Assembly: GCA_963781265.1 (NCBI GenBank)
Contig: CAWAFH010000008.1
Span: 1 to 64,000, forward strand
From: WHSW01 sp963781265
GTDB taxonomy: Bacteria; Actinomycetota; Thermoleophilia; Solirubrobacterales; 70-9
Direction of reading: 5' to 3'
DNA: 64,000 bases
In this document: piece after piece, positions 24,707 to 32,162 of the stretch
Layout: each line of letters begins with the position of its first letter
How positions within the stretch are numbered: the first letter of the stretch is position 1
Notes under the pieces: generated by a model
What the model was told of the DNA's origin: nothing
Databases searched by the model: none
What the model saw: the letters and a program-made list of their open reading frames with translations, nothing else
Position numbers and translations under genes: made by a program

Positions 24707-26353
24707 ATGGAGGCCTCGACCCTTACACCTGCCGCTAGTCGGGCCGGCATTCTCGGCCGGCGCTCGCCGCTGCTCAAACTGCAGGGTGACGAGCGCCTGG
24801 TCGCGATGATCCGCGACGGCCACGATCACGCCTTCGAGGTCCTCTTCGAGCGCTACCACTCGCGCCTGCTCGCCTTCTGTCGCCACATGCTGCGGTCGAC
24901 CGAGGACGCCGAGGACGTGCTCCAGGAGGTGTTCGTCAAGGCGCACGCCGCGATGCTCGCCGACGACCGCCACATCAACGTGCGGCCGTGGCTGTACCGC
25001 ATCGCCCGCAACCGCTGCCTCAATCACCTCCGCCGGCCGGTCCCCGAGGGCCAGGACTCGATGGACGTGATGGTCGGCGAGAACGGCGTCACGACGGCCG
25101 ACCGGGTCCAGAAGCGCGAGGACTTCCGCGCGCTCGTCGCCGACGTCCAAGACCTTCCCGAGACCCAGCGCACGGCGCTGCTCCTGCGCGAGATCGAGGC
25201 GCTCTCCTACGAGGAGATCGCCGAGACCATGGACACCACGATCCCGGCGGTCAAGTCGCTGCTGGTGCGGGCGCGGATGTCGCTCGCCGAGGCGACCCAT
25301 TCGCGCCAGCTGACCTGCGGCGAGGTCCGGCTCGAGCTCGCCGAGGCGGCCGAGGGGCTGTGCAAGGCCTCCGGCCCGGTCCGCCATCACGTCAAGCGGT
25401 GCGAGGGCTGCGGCGAGTTCCGCGGCCAGCTGCGCTCGAACACCAAGACGCTCGCCGCGATGGCGCCGATCGGGCCGCTCGCGCTGATGCTGAAGGGCTT
25501 GATCGCGAAGTTTGGATGGGGTGGATCCGGCAGCGCCGCGAGCGGCTCAACCGCCGGGAGCGGCGTTGCGGGGTCGACCGGTGCCGTCGCCTCCGGAGCC
25601 GGTGGCGCCGCCGCGGGCGCCGGTGGCGCCGCGGCCGGCGGCGCGGGCGTCGCTGGCGGCGCGGCGGCGGCCGGCGGCGCGGCGATGGTCGGCGGTGGCG
25701 GTGGCGGCGCGGCGTTCGGTGGCGCGGCTGCCGGCGGCGGGATCGCCGGCGCGATCGGCGCCAAGGCGGCGGCGACCGCGGCGACGGCGGCGCTGCTGAC
25801 CGCGGGCGCGGTCGAGGTCCGCAACATCTACTCCGACAGCCCGGTCGAGCGGCCCACGGCCAAGCACGCGCCGGCGCAGGCCTACTCGCCGCCCCCCGCG
25901 CACGGGGCCGGCAGCGCGACCTATCACCCGGCCGCACCGGCGACCGAGGCGACCCCGGTCACCGCCGAGGTCGAGACCAAGACTGCGACGACGGCGACGG
26001 ACCCGGCGACCACGGCGCCGCCGGCCGATCCGGCCGCGGACGCACCGGCCGAGCCGAACACCAGCCCTGAAGACGAGGCGATCGCAGGCCCGGCCGCCGG
26101 CGGCTCCGGCTCCGAGGACGGCACCGGCGCCAGCGGCAGCGGCGGCGCGGGCGAGATCCTGATCACCGACGTCCAGCCGACGCAGGTGACCACCACCCCG
26201 ACCACGACGACAACGCCTCCGCCGGTCACGACGACGCCTCCGCCGCCGGTCGAGCCGCCGCCGCCCGCCGATCCGCCGACCCCTGTCGTCGATCCCCCGG
26301 TCCCCCCGGCCGACCCGGGCGCGCCGGTTGCGGACGCGATCCCCGCTCCCTAG
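24707..26353 (+). CDS. ECF sigma factor fused to a zinc-finger and membrane/extracellular tail
   Basis: A 548-aa fusion. Residues ~28-110 are sigma region 2 (FEVLFERYHSRLLAFCRHML, DAEDVLQEVFVKAH); ~140-195 are region 4 (LPETQRTALLLREIEALSYE). C204 and H228-x3-C232-x2-C235 (HVKRCEGCGEF) form a zf-HC2/ZAS-like anti-sigma motif. A Gly/Ala-rich stretch contains a possible membrane helix at ~335-355, and the last 190 residues are Thr/Pro-rich, as in exported stalks. Sigma and anti-sigma thus appear in one chain, which could keep the factor at the membrane until cleavage or another signal. Confidence 0.85.
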   Translation: MEASTLTPAASRAGILGRRSPLLKLQGDERLVAMIRDGHDHAFEVLFERYHSRLLAFCRHMLRSTEDAEDVLQEVFVKAHAAMLADDRHINVRPWLYRIARNRCLNHLRRPVPEGQDSMDVMVGENGVTTADRVQKREDFRALVADVQDLPETQRTALLLREIEALSYEEIAETMDTTIPAVKSLLVRARMSLAEATHSRQLTCGEVRLELAEAAEGLCKASGPVRHHVKRCEGCGEFRGQLRSNTKTLAAMAPIGPLALMLKGLIAKFGWGGSGSAASGSTAGSGVAGSTGAVASGAGGAAAGAGGAAAGGAGVAGGAAAAGGAAMVGGGGGGAAFGGAAAGGGIAGAIGAKAAATAATAALLTAGAVEVRNIYSDSPVERPTAKHAPAQAYSPPPAHGAGSATYHPAAPATEATPVTAEVETKTATTATDPATTAPPADPAADAPAEPNTSPEDEAIAGPAAGGSGSEDGTGASGSGGAGEILITDVQPTQVTTTPTTTTTPPPVTTTPPPPVEPPPPADPPTPVVDPPVPPADPGAPVADAIPAP

Positions 26354-26365
26354 AGCGCCGCGCCT

Positions 26366-27100
26366 CTAAGCCGACCCCGCTCGGGCCAGCGGCAGCCGAG
26401 CGACGGCCCGCGTCTCGCCCGGCCGGCTCTCGAGCGTGAACTCTCCCCCGCCGGCGCGGAGTCGCTCGTTGACCGAGGCGAGGCCGATGTGTCCCTGGGC
26501 GAGCGCCTCGTCGCGGCGCCCCGGGACGATCCCACTGCCGTCGTCGACGACCTCGAGCTCGACGACGTCGCCATCGCGGCGCAGGGAGACCGAGACGGCG
26601 GTCGCGCCCGAGTGGCGGGCGGCGTTGGTGAGCAGCTCCCGGGCGACCGCCAGCATCAGCTCGTCCTCGGCCCCGAGCGCCGCCGGGTCGAGCTCGACCG
26701 CGACCTCGAAGCCGCCCTGGCGCCCCGCCTGGCGCGCCACGGCCCCGAGCGCCTGCTCGAAGCCGCCCTGCTCGAGGGTCACCGGGTGCAGGGCCATCAT
26801 CGCCTCGCGCAGGCGGGCGATCGTCGCCTCGACGACCTCGTGGGCGCGCTCGACCTGCGCGCGGCCGGGCGCGGCCTCGATCAGCTCCTGGTTGGCGGCG
26901 AGCAGGGCCTGCAGCGAGTCGTCGTGGATCAGCTGGGCGATTCGCCGCCGGCCCTGGGCCTCGGAGTCCATCACCTGGGCGACGAGCTTGCGGCAGGTCT
27001 CGAGCTCGCCGCGAAGGACGCGGTTCGCCGTCTCGAGCGCCTGGATCTCGGCCCGCAGGGCCTCGTTCTCGGCGGCGACGTCCGCGGGCCCGTCGGCCAC
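26366..27100 (-). CDS. sensor histidine kinase (HisKA_3 type)
   Basis: A 244-aa soluble kinase. An N-terminal coiled coil (AENEALRAEIQALETANRVL) leads to the phospho-acceptor H59 in RRRIAQLIHDDSLQALLAAN. The ATPase domain shows ELLTNAARHSGA (N box), DDGSGI (G1) and GHIGLASVNERLRAGGG. There is no membrane sensor, so it must take its signal through the coiled coil or a partner. It lies 5 bp after its response regulator. Confidence 0.88.
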   Translation of the reverse strand: MADGPADVAAENEALRAEIQALETANRVLRGELETCRKLVAQVMDSEAQGRRRIAQLIHDDSLQALLAANQELIEAAPGRAQVERAHEVVEATIARLREAMMALHPVTLEQGGFEQALGAVARQAGRQGGFEVAVELDPAALGAEDELMLAVARELLTNAARHSGATAVSVSLRRDGDVVELEVVDDGSGIVPGRRDEALAQGHIGLASVNERLRAGGGEFTLESRPGETRAVARLPLARAGSA

Positions 27101-27105
27101 CGGGC

Positions 27106-27756
27106 CTAGTCCAGCAGCCCGCGGCGCATCGCCTCGGCGACCGCGGCGGCGCGATCGGAGACGCCGAGCTTCTCGTACAGGGAGTGCAGGTGGCTCTTCA
27201 CCGTCGTCGTCGAGAGATGGATGTGCCTGCCGATATCGGGGGCCGACAGACCCTGCGCGACCAGCCCGAGCACCTCCTGCTCGCGCTCGGTCAGCTTCGG
27301 CGGCCCGCCGCTGCGCTCGCGCTCCTGGATCTGCGCGGCCAGTCCGGCCTGCGCCTCGGCGGCGAACGCGGTCCCGCCGCGGGCGATCGAGACGATCGCC
27401 TCGCAGACCTCCTGGCGCGAGGACTCCTTCGAGAGATAGCCCTTCGCGCCGGCGGCGACCGTCTTGTAGGCGAGCTCGGGCTCCATGAACGCCGAGAGGA
27501 AGAGGATCTCGGTCTCGAGGCCCTCCCGGCGCGCGGCCGCGAGCACCTGGGTCCCGTCGAGCCCGGGCATGCGGATGTCGAGCACCGCGACCAGGGGCTT
27601 CAGCTCGCGGATCCGGTCGAGCGCCTCGCGCCCGTCGCCGGCCTCGGCGAGCAGCTCGAGGTCGGGGCGATCCTTGATCGCGCGCACGATCCCCTCCCGG
27701 TAGATCGGATGATCGTCGGCGACTAGCACCGTCACGCGGTCTGCTCGAGAGGTCAC
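27106..27756 (-). CDS. NarL/FixJ-family response regulator
   Basis: A 216-aa regulator with acidic pocket D14-D15, phospho-acceptor D60 (VAVLDIRMPG) and K110 (AKGYLSKES). A C-terminal LuxR-type helix-turn-helix (LTEREQEVLGLVAQGLSAPD, then STTTVKSHLHSLYEKLGV) follows. It precedes the HisKA_3 kinase in a two-gene operon and should be its phosphorylation target. The linked sugar transferase gene lies 15 bp downstream of its start on the same strand. Confidence 0.92.
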   Translation of the reverse strand: MTSRADRVTVLVADDHPIYREGIVRAIKDRPDLELLAEAGDGREALDRIRELKPLVAVLDIRMPGLDGTQVLAAARREGLETEILFLSAFMEPELAYKTVAAGAKGYLSKESSRQEVCEAIVSIARGGTAFAAEAQAGLAAQIQERERSGGPPKLTEREQEVLGLVAQGLSAPDIGRHIHLSTTTVKSHLHSLYEKLGVSDRAAAVAEAMRRGLLD

Positions 27757-27771
27757 GGGCGCGCCGCGATT

Positions 27772-29049
27772 CTAGTTCGCGGGGGCGAGGGTCTCGTCCG
27801 CGGCCCGCCCGAACGGCCTCAGGCCGTGCACCAGGACGGCCACGGTCTGCACGAGGATCATCGCGTCGAGCGCCGCCGAGCGATGCTTGAGGTAATAGAG
27901 GTCGTGGCTCAGCTTCCAGGCCGAATCCGCCTCCCCGATCGCCTCGGCGCGCCTGATCTGAGCCCAGCCCGTGATCCCCGGGGCGACCAGCAGGCGACGG
28001 TCATAAAGCGGGATCTGGGCCTCGAGCTCGCCGATCCGGTCCGGCAGCTCCGGCCGCGGCCCGACCAACGACATCTCGCCGCGCAGGACGTTCCAGAGCT
28101 GCGCCGCCTCGTCGACGTGGGTGGCACGCAGCAGCGAGCCGAGCGAGCTCCCGGCGGTCCGCAGCTTGACCATCTCGAACGGCGCCCCCAGCGCGCCGAT
28201 CCGGGTCTCGCGGACCAGCACCGGCCCCGGGCCCGAGATGCGCGTCGCGATCGCGGCGAAGGCGACCAGCGGGGTCGCGAGCACCAGCGCGCACCCGGCG
28301 ACGACCACGTCGAGCGCGCGCTTCAGCGGCAGCGAGCCGCCCCGGAAGTTCGGGTGCATCAGGTACTGGAAGAAGCTCGCGTCGATCGTCTCGAGGGAGA
28401 CCTCGCCGAGCACGTGCTCCTGCAATTGGCTCACCGTGCTGAGCCTCACGTCGAGGGCCAGGCATTCCTCGGCGACGACCTTCGCGACCTCCAGCTGGTC
28501 GCCGCCCATGTTGACGATCAGGTCGATGCCCTCGCGCTCGACGATCGAGGCGATCTGCGAGAACGAGCCGAGCCGCCTCATCTCGGGGACGTTGTCGGGC
28601 GCGCCACCGTCGATCCAGCCCACGATCCGGTAGCCGGGGATCGCCGCGAGCCCGAGCTCGCGGGTCAGCGTGCGGGCGATCTGCGGCGGGCCCGCGACCC
28701 CGATCCGGATCTCCGTTCGCGCCTCGAACCGAGTCGCGATCCAGGCGCCGAGCGCCAGCACCAGCAGCGATCCGAGCGCGGCGGGAATCAGGTCCGCCGC
28801 CGGGATCGGGTGAAACGCCGCGGCGACCAGCGCCGCGATCGCGAGGCCGACGACCGGCACCAGGGCGCGGGCCGCGAAGCCGGCCGCCGGGAGCAGCTGG
28901 GCGAGCCGGCGCCCGGGGTCGAGCAGCCGCGCCGCGAGCAGCACCGCGAGCACGACCAGAAGCGCGTCACCGGGCCGTCGGGTGTGCGAGTACACGATCG
29001 CTCCAGCGGTCAGCGCGGGCGCCAGGCGCACCCCGACGAACTCGAGCAA
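27772..29049 (-). CDS. polyprenyl-phosphate sugar-phosphate transferase
   Basis: Integral membrane sugar-1-phosphate transferase that loads the first sugar onto undecaprenyl phosphate for exopolysaccharide or O-glycan synthesis. Four N-terminal helices, a Rossmann-like central part (GVAGPPQIARTL) and the C-terminal transferase domain are present: PLKRALDVVVAG, GAPFEMVKLRT, LPQLWNVLRGEMSLVGPRP-like AAQLWNVLRGEMSLVGPRPE, and WAQIRRAEAIGEADSAWKLS. TTG 29049 is the conservative start. A 72-aa open frame just upstream may be its true N-terminus separated by a frameshift. Confidence 0.88.
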   Translation of the reverse strand: MLEFVGVRLAPALTAGAIVYSHTRRPGDALLVVLAVLLAARLLDPGRRLAQLLPAAGFAARALVPVVGLAIAALVAAAFHPIPAADLIPAALGSLLVLALGAWIATRFEARTEIRIGVAGPPQIARTLTRELGLAAIPGYRIVGWIDGGAPDNVPEMRRLGSFSQIASIVEREGIDLIVNMGGDQLEVAKVVAEECLALDVRLSTVSQLQEHVLGEVSLETIDASFFQYLMHPNFRGGSLPLKRALDVVVAGCALVLATPLVAFAAIATRISGPGPVLVRETRIGALGAPFEMVKLRTAGSSLGSLLRATHVDEAAQLWNVLRGEMSLVGPRPELPDRIGELEAQIPLYDRRLLVAPGITGWAQIRRAEAIGEADSAWKLSHDLYYLKHRSAALDAMILVQTVAVLVHGLRPFGRAADETLAPAN

Positions 29050-29069
29050 TCGCTGCGCGCGAAGCCGGC

Positions 29070-29288
29070 TCAGAGAAGAGCCGCCACGGGCGGCTCGGAG
29101 GGATCCCAGTGCCCCAGTCCGAGGCCCTCCGTGACCTCGGACTGAGACTCCCGGGAACGGGACCGGACACCGGTGGGGCCAGTGCCCGGAACGCCGAAAG
29201 AAGCGGTTCCGGCCTCGCGCATCGCCTTCAGGAAATCCTTCCCAGAAGTTGCTGCGAATGCGGTTTGGTTGACATCCATCTCTCCCAT
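29070..29288 (-). CDS. 72-aa ORF upstream of the sugar transferase
   Basis: Encodes MGEMDVNQTAFAATSGKDFL and onward with a hydrophilic, protein-like composition, ending at a TGA 20 bp before the transferase TTG. If one base were missing in the last codons, the frame would run on as VAALL-SRLRAQRLLEFVGV into the transferase, so this is probably its N-terminal extension. Otherwise it is a small cytosolic protein or a translated leader. A 10-bp-arm hairpin lies inside it. Confidence 0.5.
   Translation of the reverse strand: MGEMDVNQTAFAATSGKDFLKAMREAGTASFGVPGTGPTGVRSRSRESQSEVTEGLGLGHWDPSEPPVAALL
29115..29144. promoter_or_regulatory. strong hairpin inside the 72-aa ORF
   Basis: CAGTCCGAGG (29115-29124) and CCTCGGACTG (29135-29144) are perfect 10-bp arms with a 10-nt loop, close upstream of the sugar transferase. 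A coding-region dyad this long is unusual and could be an attenuator, a ribosome-stalling structure or chance. Confidence 0.45.
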
Positions 29289-29469
29289 GTGAGGCCCTCT
29301 CCACCTCCCCGACGTGGGGGGTTAGGGGGTATTGCAGTGTCGAGCAAAGGCGGGGCCTTCTCTTCAATCAATCGGTCCGATTCCGGTTGGAAATCGGCGC
29401 AGGCCGATCGGAGGAGCAGACGACTATTCGATCGGTGGAGACCTCTACGTAGTTCCCCGCAGCGGGGAG
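29289..29469 (-). other. GC-lower leader region with several hairpins
   Basis: No gene seen in these 181 bases. On the minus strand the region holds three dyads: CCCC/GGGG around 29307-29319, CCGATT/AATCGG near 29374-29390, and TCCCCG/CGGGGA at 29454-29468. It is visibly less GC-rich than the coding DNA. It should hold the promoter and 5' leader of the sugar-transferase unit and the terminator of the upstream di-metal protein gene. Confidence 0.5.
29454..29468 (-). terminator. hairpin right after the di-metal protein gene
   Basis: TCCCCG (29454-29459) and CGGGGA (29463-29468) with a CAG loop, beginning directly after the stop of the minus-strand ferritin-like gene. No T-tract. Confidence 0.45.
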
Positions 29470-30399
29470 TCAGCCGGCGAGGCCGATCACCTTGAGGCGC
29501 CGCGTCAGGCACCGGGCCGCGAACGCCTGGGTCTCTCGCATCGAGACGCCGAACAGCTCGAAGTCGTCGTCGTCATCGGGCGCGAACGGCGGTCGCAAGA
29601 CGCCCTCGGCGACCGGCAGCGACTCGACCAGAGTGCGCTGGATCGCGTTCCGGTAGCGCTCGTCGGCGGCGGCCATCTCGGTGAGAAAGCGCGCGCCGAA
29701 GGCGACGTGGCGATGCTCGTCGCGGGCGACGTTGCCGAACCCCTCGACGAACCCGGGCAGCGTCCCCTGCTCCTCGTTGTAGCCGATGATGAAGTGCTGG
29801 CCGGTGAGTGCCAGGACCCCCTCGATCACCATGTGGTAGATCGTCACCGCCTCGACCAGGGCGACCGTGTCCTCCGGCTCGGCGGCGAGGCGGTCGACGC
29901 GATCCTTGAGCATCCGGTCGAAGAGCTCCTCGAACTCGGGGTTGAGATTGCTCTGCACCCGCTCCAACCGCTCGGCGAGGTCGTCGGCGCCCTCGAGCAC
30001 GCCGACCTCGTCGTAGAAGCGGTTGAAGAACTGGACGTGTCGCGCCTCGTCGGCGATCTGGGTCGAGAGGAAGATCCGCATCTCCTCCGTCGGGGCGGCC
30101 CGCATGATCGGCCCGAGCTCGTCGGTGACCCGCTGCTCGCCGATGAAGAACGCGGAGAGCCCGTACATGCGGGTGAACCGCTCCTCCTTCGAGAAGCGCT
30201 CATGCCAATCGACCCTGTCCTCGCTGAAATCGAGGTCCTGGGTCGCCCACTGCTGGCGCTCCCAAAGCTCGTAGAGCTCCTGGTAGTCGAGCAGCTTGAA
30301 GCGGCCGTGGTCCGCGCCCTCGGAGAGCGCCGGGTCGCCGGTCGCGAGGAAGTCCTCGCGGGCGGCGATCGAGCTCAGAGTCTGGGTGCCGGCTTCCAA
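29470..30399 (-). CDS. ferritin-like di-metal oxidase (R2/AurF-like)
   Basis: About 309 aa with a four-helix di-metal centre whose ligands are readable from TTG 30399: E88 (FFIGEQR), E118-x2-H121 (ADEARHVQFF), E193 (YHMVIEGVLAL) and E228-x2-H231 (RDEHRHVAFG). This ligand set fits ribonucleotide-reductase R2-like or AurF-type N-oxygenases. Databases often call such proteins RNR beta subunit, but no alpha subunit lies nearby. The start is TTG; no ATG or GTG occurs before the first helix. It follows a Phd-type antitoxin and an unknown 110-aa protein on the same strand. Confidence 0.8.
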   Translation of the reverse strand: MEAGTQTLSSIAAREDFLATGDPALSEGADHGRFKLLDYQELYELWERQQWATQDLDFSEDRVDWHERFSKEERFTRMYGLSAFFIGEQRVTDELGPIMRAAPTEEMRIFLSTQIADEARHVQFFNRFYDEVGVLEGADDLAERLERVQSNLNPEFEELFDRMLKDRVDRLAAEPEDTVALVEAVTIYHMVIEGVLALTGQHFIIGYNEEQGTLPGFVEGFGNVARDEHRHVAFGARFLTEMAAADERYRNAIQRTLVESLPVAEGVLRPPFAPDDDDDFELFGVSMRETQAFAARCLTRRLKVIGLAG

Positions 30400-30412
30400 G
30401 GGCTCGGAAAGC

Positions 30413-30745
30413 CTAGACCCTGGGCGCGGCGGGTCGCGGGCTTCGCCGCAGCGCCGCGCGAACCGCGAGCCCCCGGGTCGCCGTGGCGATCTCCACTCCG
30501 ACCAGTCGCTCGACCAGCTCCGCGCGTTCGCCCACCGCGTACACGACCAGCACCGGCCCACCCTGACGCCCGACGACTTCGCATGCCGCCCAGCAACCCG
30601 CGGCACCGAGCAGGTACAGACCCGGCGCCGGACCGCGGGCCGCGAACGCGGCGACAGTGTTCGCGAGCATCCCACCGGGGCGCGAGCCGGCCGCCTCCAG
30701 CCCCGCCGCGGCGGCGCTGCTCAGGAACGCCTCGATGCCCGCCAC
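30413..30745 (-). CDS. 110-aa protein of unknown family downstream of a Phd antitoxin
   Basis: Starts with GTG 30745 inside the end of the antitoxin gene (25-bp overlap) and ends 13 bp before the di-metal oxidase start. It is Ala/Gly-rich with a compact hydrophobic core (LYLLGAAGCWAACEVVGRQG, PVLVVYAVGERAELVERLVG) and a basic C-terminus. It shows no PIN, RelE, Doc or MazF motif. Its position is where the toxin of a Phd pair should be, so it is a candidate toxin of a new type, or a degenerate one. Confidence 0.5.
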   Translation of the reverse strand: MAGIEAFLSSAAAAGLEAAGSRPGGMLANTVAAFAARGPAPGLYLLGAAGCWAACEVVGRQGGPVLVVYAVGERAELVERLVGVEIATATRGLAVRAALRRSPRPAAPRV

Positions 30746-30993
30746 CGCGCCAGCGTCTCCGCGATGCCCGCCTCGAGCTCGTCCCGAGCCTCGCGCCGCA
30801 GCAGCGCGAATCGCTCCGAGCCCTCGAGCATCACCTCGAACCCGGTCTCGACCGAGACGATCACCGCCGTTGCCCGCCCGCGGCGCGTGACGACGACGCG
30901 CTCTCCATCCTCGACGCGGCGGATCACCGCCGACGCGCCCTGGGCGAGTTCCGTGATCCGGACTTCGGTGACGGGCTGGTCGTCCCCGAACAC
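30721..30993 (-). CDS. Phd/YefM-type antitoxin
   Basis: A 90-aa protein whose N-terminal part VTEVRITELAQGASAVIRRV and the strand VVVTRRGRATAVIVSVETGF fit the Phd/YefM antitoxin fold, which binds operator DNA and neutralises a partner toxin through its C-terminal helix (ARDELEAGIAETLARWRASR). It starts at GTG 30993. The stop lies inside the next gene, the typical overlap of toxin-antitoxin operons. Confidence 0.75.
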   Translation of the reverse strand: MFGDDQPVTEVRITELAQGASAVIRRVEDGERVVVTRRGRATAVIVSVETGFEVMLEGSERFALLRREARDELEAGIAETLARWRASRRS

Positions 30994-31036
30994 GGCTCGC
31001 TAGCGGACCGCCGGCCGCGGGTCGCCCACCGTGACC

Positions 31037-31075
31037 CTGCCACGAACTGCACAGCGGCTACGTAGTTCATGGCAG
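31037..31075. repeat. dispersed palindromic repeat, copy 2
   Basis: CTGCCACGAACT (31037-31048) and AGTTCATGGCAG (31064-31075) pair with one mismatch around a 15-nt loop. Stem, loop length and flanks match copy 1 at 14525-14567, while the loop differs at several positions. Intergenic, upstream of the antitoxin and downstream of the UPF0173 gene. Confidence 0.6.
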
Positions 31076-31159
31076 GAGCCCATCGGCATCCACCAGATCA
31101 GATCGACCCGCGCGGATCACCCCCGGTTAGTGGCTAAAGCGTGCCGAGAGTGCGCGGAG

Positions 31160-31843
31160 CTAGAGCTCGAGCGACTCGCCGGGCGCCAGCACGACGACCT
31201 CGGACGGGGTGGACCCCTCGACCTCCGCCTTGAAGGCGGCGGCATCGGCGGCGATCGGTGGGAACGTGTCGTAGTGGCACGGGATCACCTTCGGGGCGGC
31301 GATCAGGCGGCAGGCGTGGGCGGCGTCGTGACGGTCCATGGTGAAGTGGCCGCCGATCGGGACCAGGGCGACGTCGGGGCGGTGGCGCTCGCCGATCAGC
31401 TTCAGGTCGCCGAACAGCGCGGTGTCGCCGAGGTGGTAGATGGTCTTGGCGCCGATCTCGACGATCAGCCCGGCCGGGTTGCCGATCACCGTCCCGTCCG
31501 GGGTGGTGTTCGTGTGCCAGGCGGGCACGAGCTTGACGCTCCCCCACTCGAACTCGACCGTGCCGCCGAAGTTCGGGTTGTGGGTGTTCTCGACGCCCTG
31601 CTCCGAGAGCCAGCCGGCGAGCTCGGTCAGCGCGACGCACGGCGCCCCGGTGCGCTTCGCGACCGCGACGGCGTCGGCGACGTGGTCGCTGTGGCCGTGG
31701 GTGAGCAGGATGTGGGTCGGCTCGACCTCGTCGGCGCTCGGGCCCGCGACCGGGTTGTGCGGGGCCAGGAACGGATCGATCAGGACCCGGGTGTCGCCCT
31801 CGACGAGCTCGAAGGTCGCGTGGCCGATGAAGTCGATCCGCAT
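31160..31843 (-). CDS. UPF0173-type metal-dependent hydrolase (beta-lactamase fold)
   Basis: A 227-aa metallo-beta-lactamase-fold hydrolase with the dinuclear metal motif LLTHGHSDHVAD, further ligands HTNTTPDG, YHLGDTALFGDL and IPCHYDTFP. Close to the UlaG/UPF0173 family, whose substrates are mostly unknown. ATG 31843 (MRIDFIGHATFEL) was chosen because the family starts there. It is the last gene of a tightly packed unit with the 105-aa protein, GNAT and O-methyltransferase. Confidence 0.88.
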   Translation of the reverse strand: MRIDFIGHATFELVEGDTRVLIDPFLAPHNPVAGPSADEVEPTHILLTHGHSDHVADAVAVAKRTGAPCVALTELAGWLSEQGVENTHNPNFGGTVEFEWGSVKLVPAWHTNTTPDGTVIGNPAGLIVEIGAKTIYHLGDTALFGDLKLIGERHRPDVALVPIGGHFTMDRHDAAHACRLIAAPKVIPCHYDTFPPIAADAAAFKAEVEGSTPSEVVVLAPGESLEL

Positions 31844-31844
31844 C

Positions 31845-32162
31845 TCAGTCCTCCTCGTCGCTGCGCAGTTCCTCCGCCAATGCCCAGCCGACGGCGACGC
31901 CAACCATCATTCCGACTCGCGCCTCCTCGGCGACCAGCACGTGCAGGACGCGCTCGCGCTCGGCCGGGTCCTCGATCGCGAGCGCCTTGGCGAGCTCGCC
32001 CGCGTGCGACTCGGCGAACCACCCGCCCGTCTCGAGCGCCTGGGCGAGGATCCGCTGCAGCTGCGGCGCCGCCCTGGCGATCAGCGCCTCGGCCTCCTCG
32101 AACTGCCCGGGCTCGGCGAGGGCCTCGACCGCGGCCTCGAGCTCGGCGTCGGAGTAGCTCAT
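31845..32162 (-). CDS. 105-aa helical hypothetical protein
   Basis: MSYSDAELEAAVEALAEPGQ begins an all-helical acidic protein (FEEAEALIARAAPQLQRILA, then a VLVAEEARVGMMVGVAVGWA segment). No recognised family or catalytic site. Its start overlaps the GNAT stop by 4 bp and its stop lies 1 bp before the UPF0173 start, so it is part of the same operon. Confidence 0.7.
   Translation of the reverse strand: MSYSDAELEAAVEALAEPGQFEEAEALIARAAPQLQRILAQALETGGWFAESHAGELAKALAIEDPAERERVLHVLVAEEARVGMMVGVAVGWALAEELRSDEED

Noticed and set aside
29470..30399. Classical ribonucleotide reductase beta subunit
   Set aside because: No alpha subunit is near and the E, ExxH, E, ExxH set also fits other ferritin-like oxidases, so only the superfamily is claimed.
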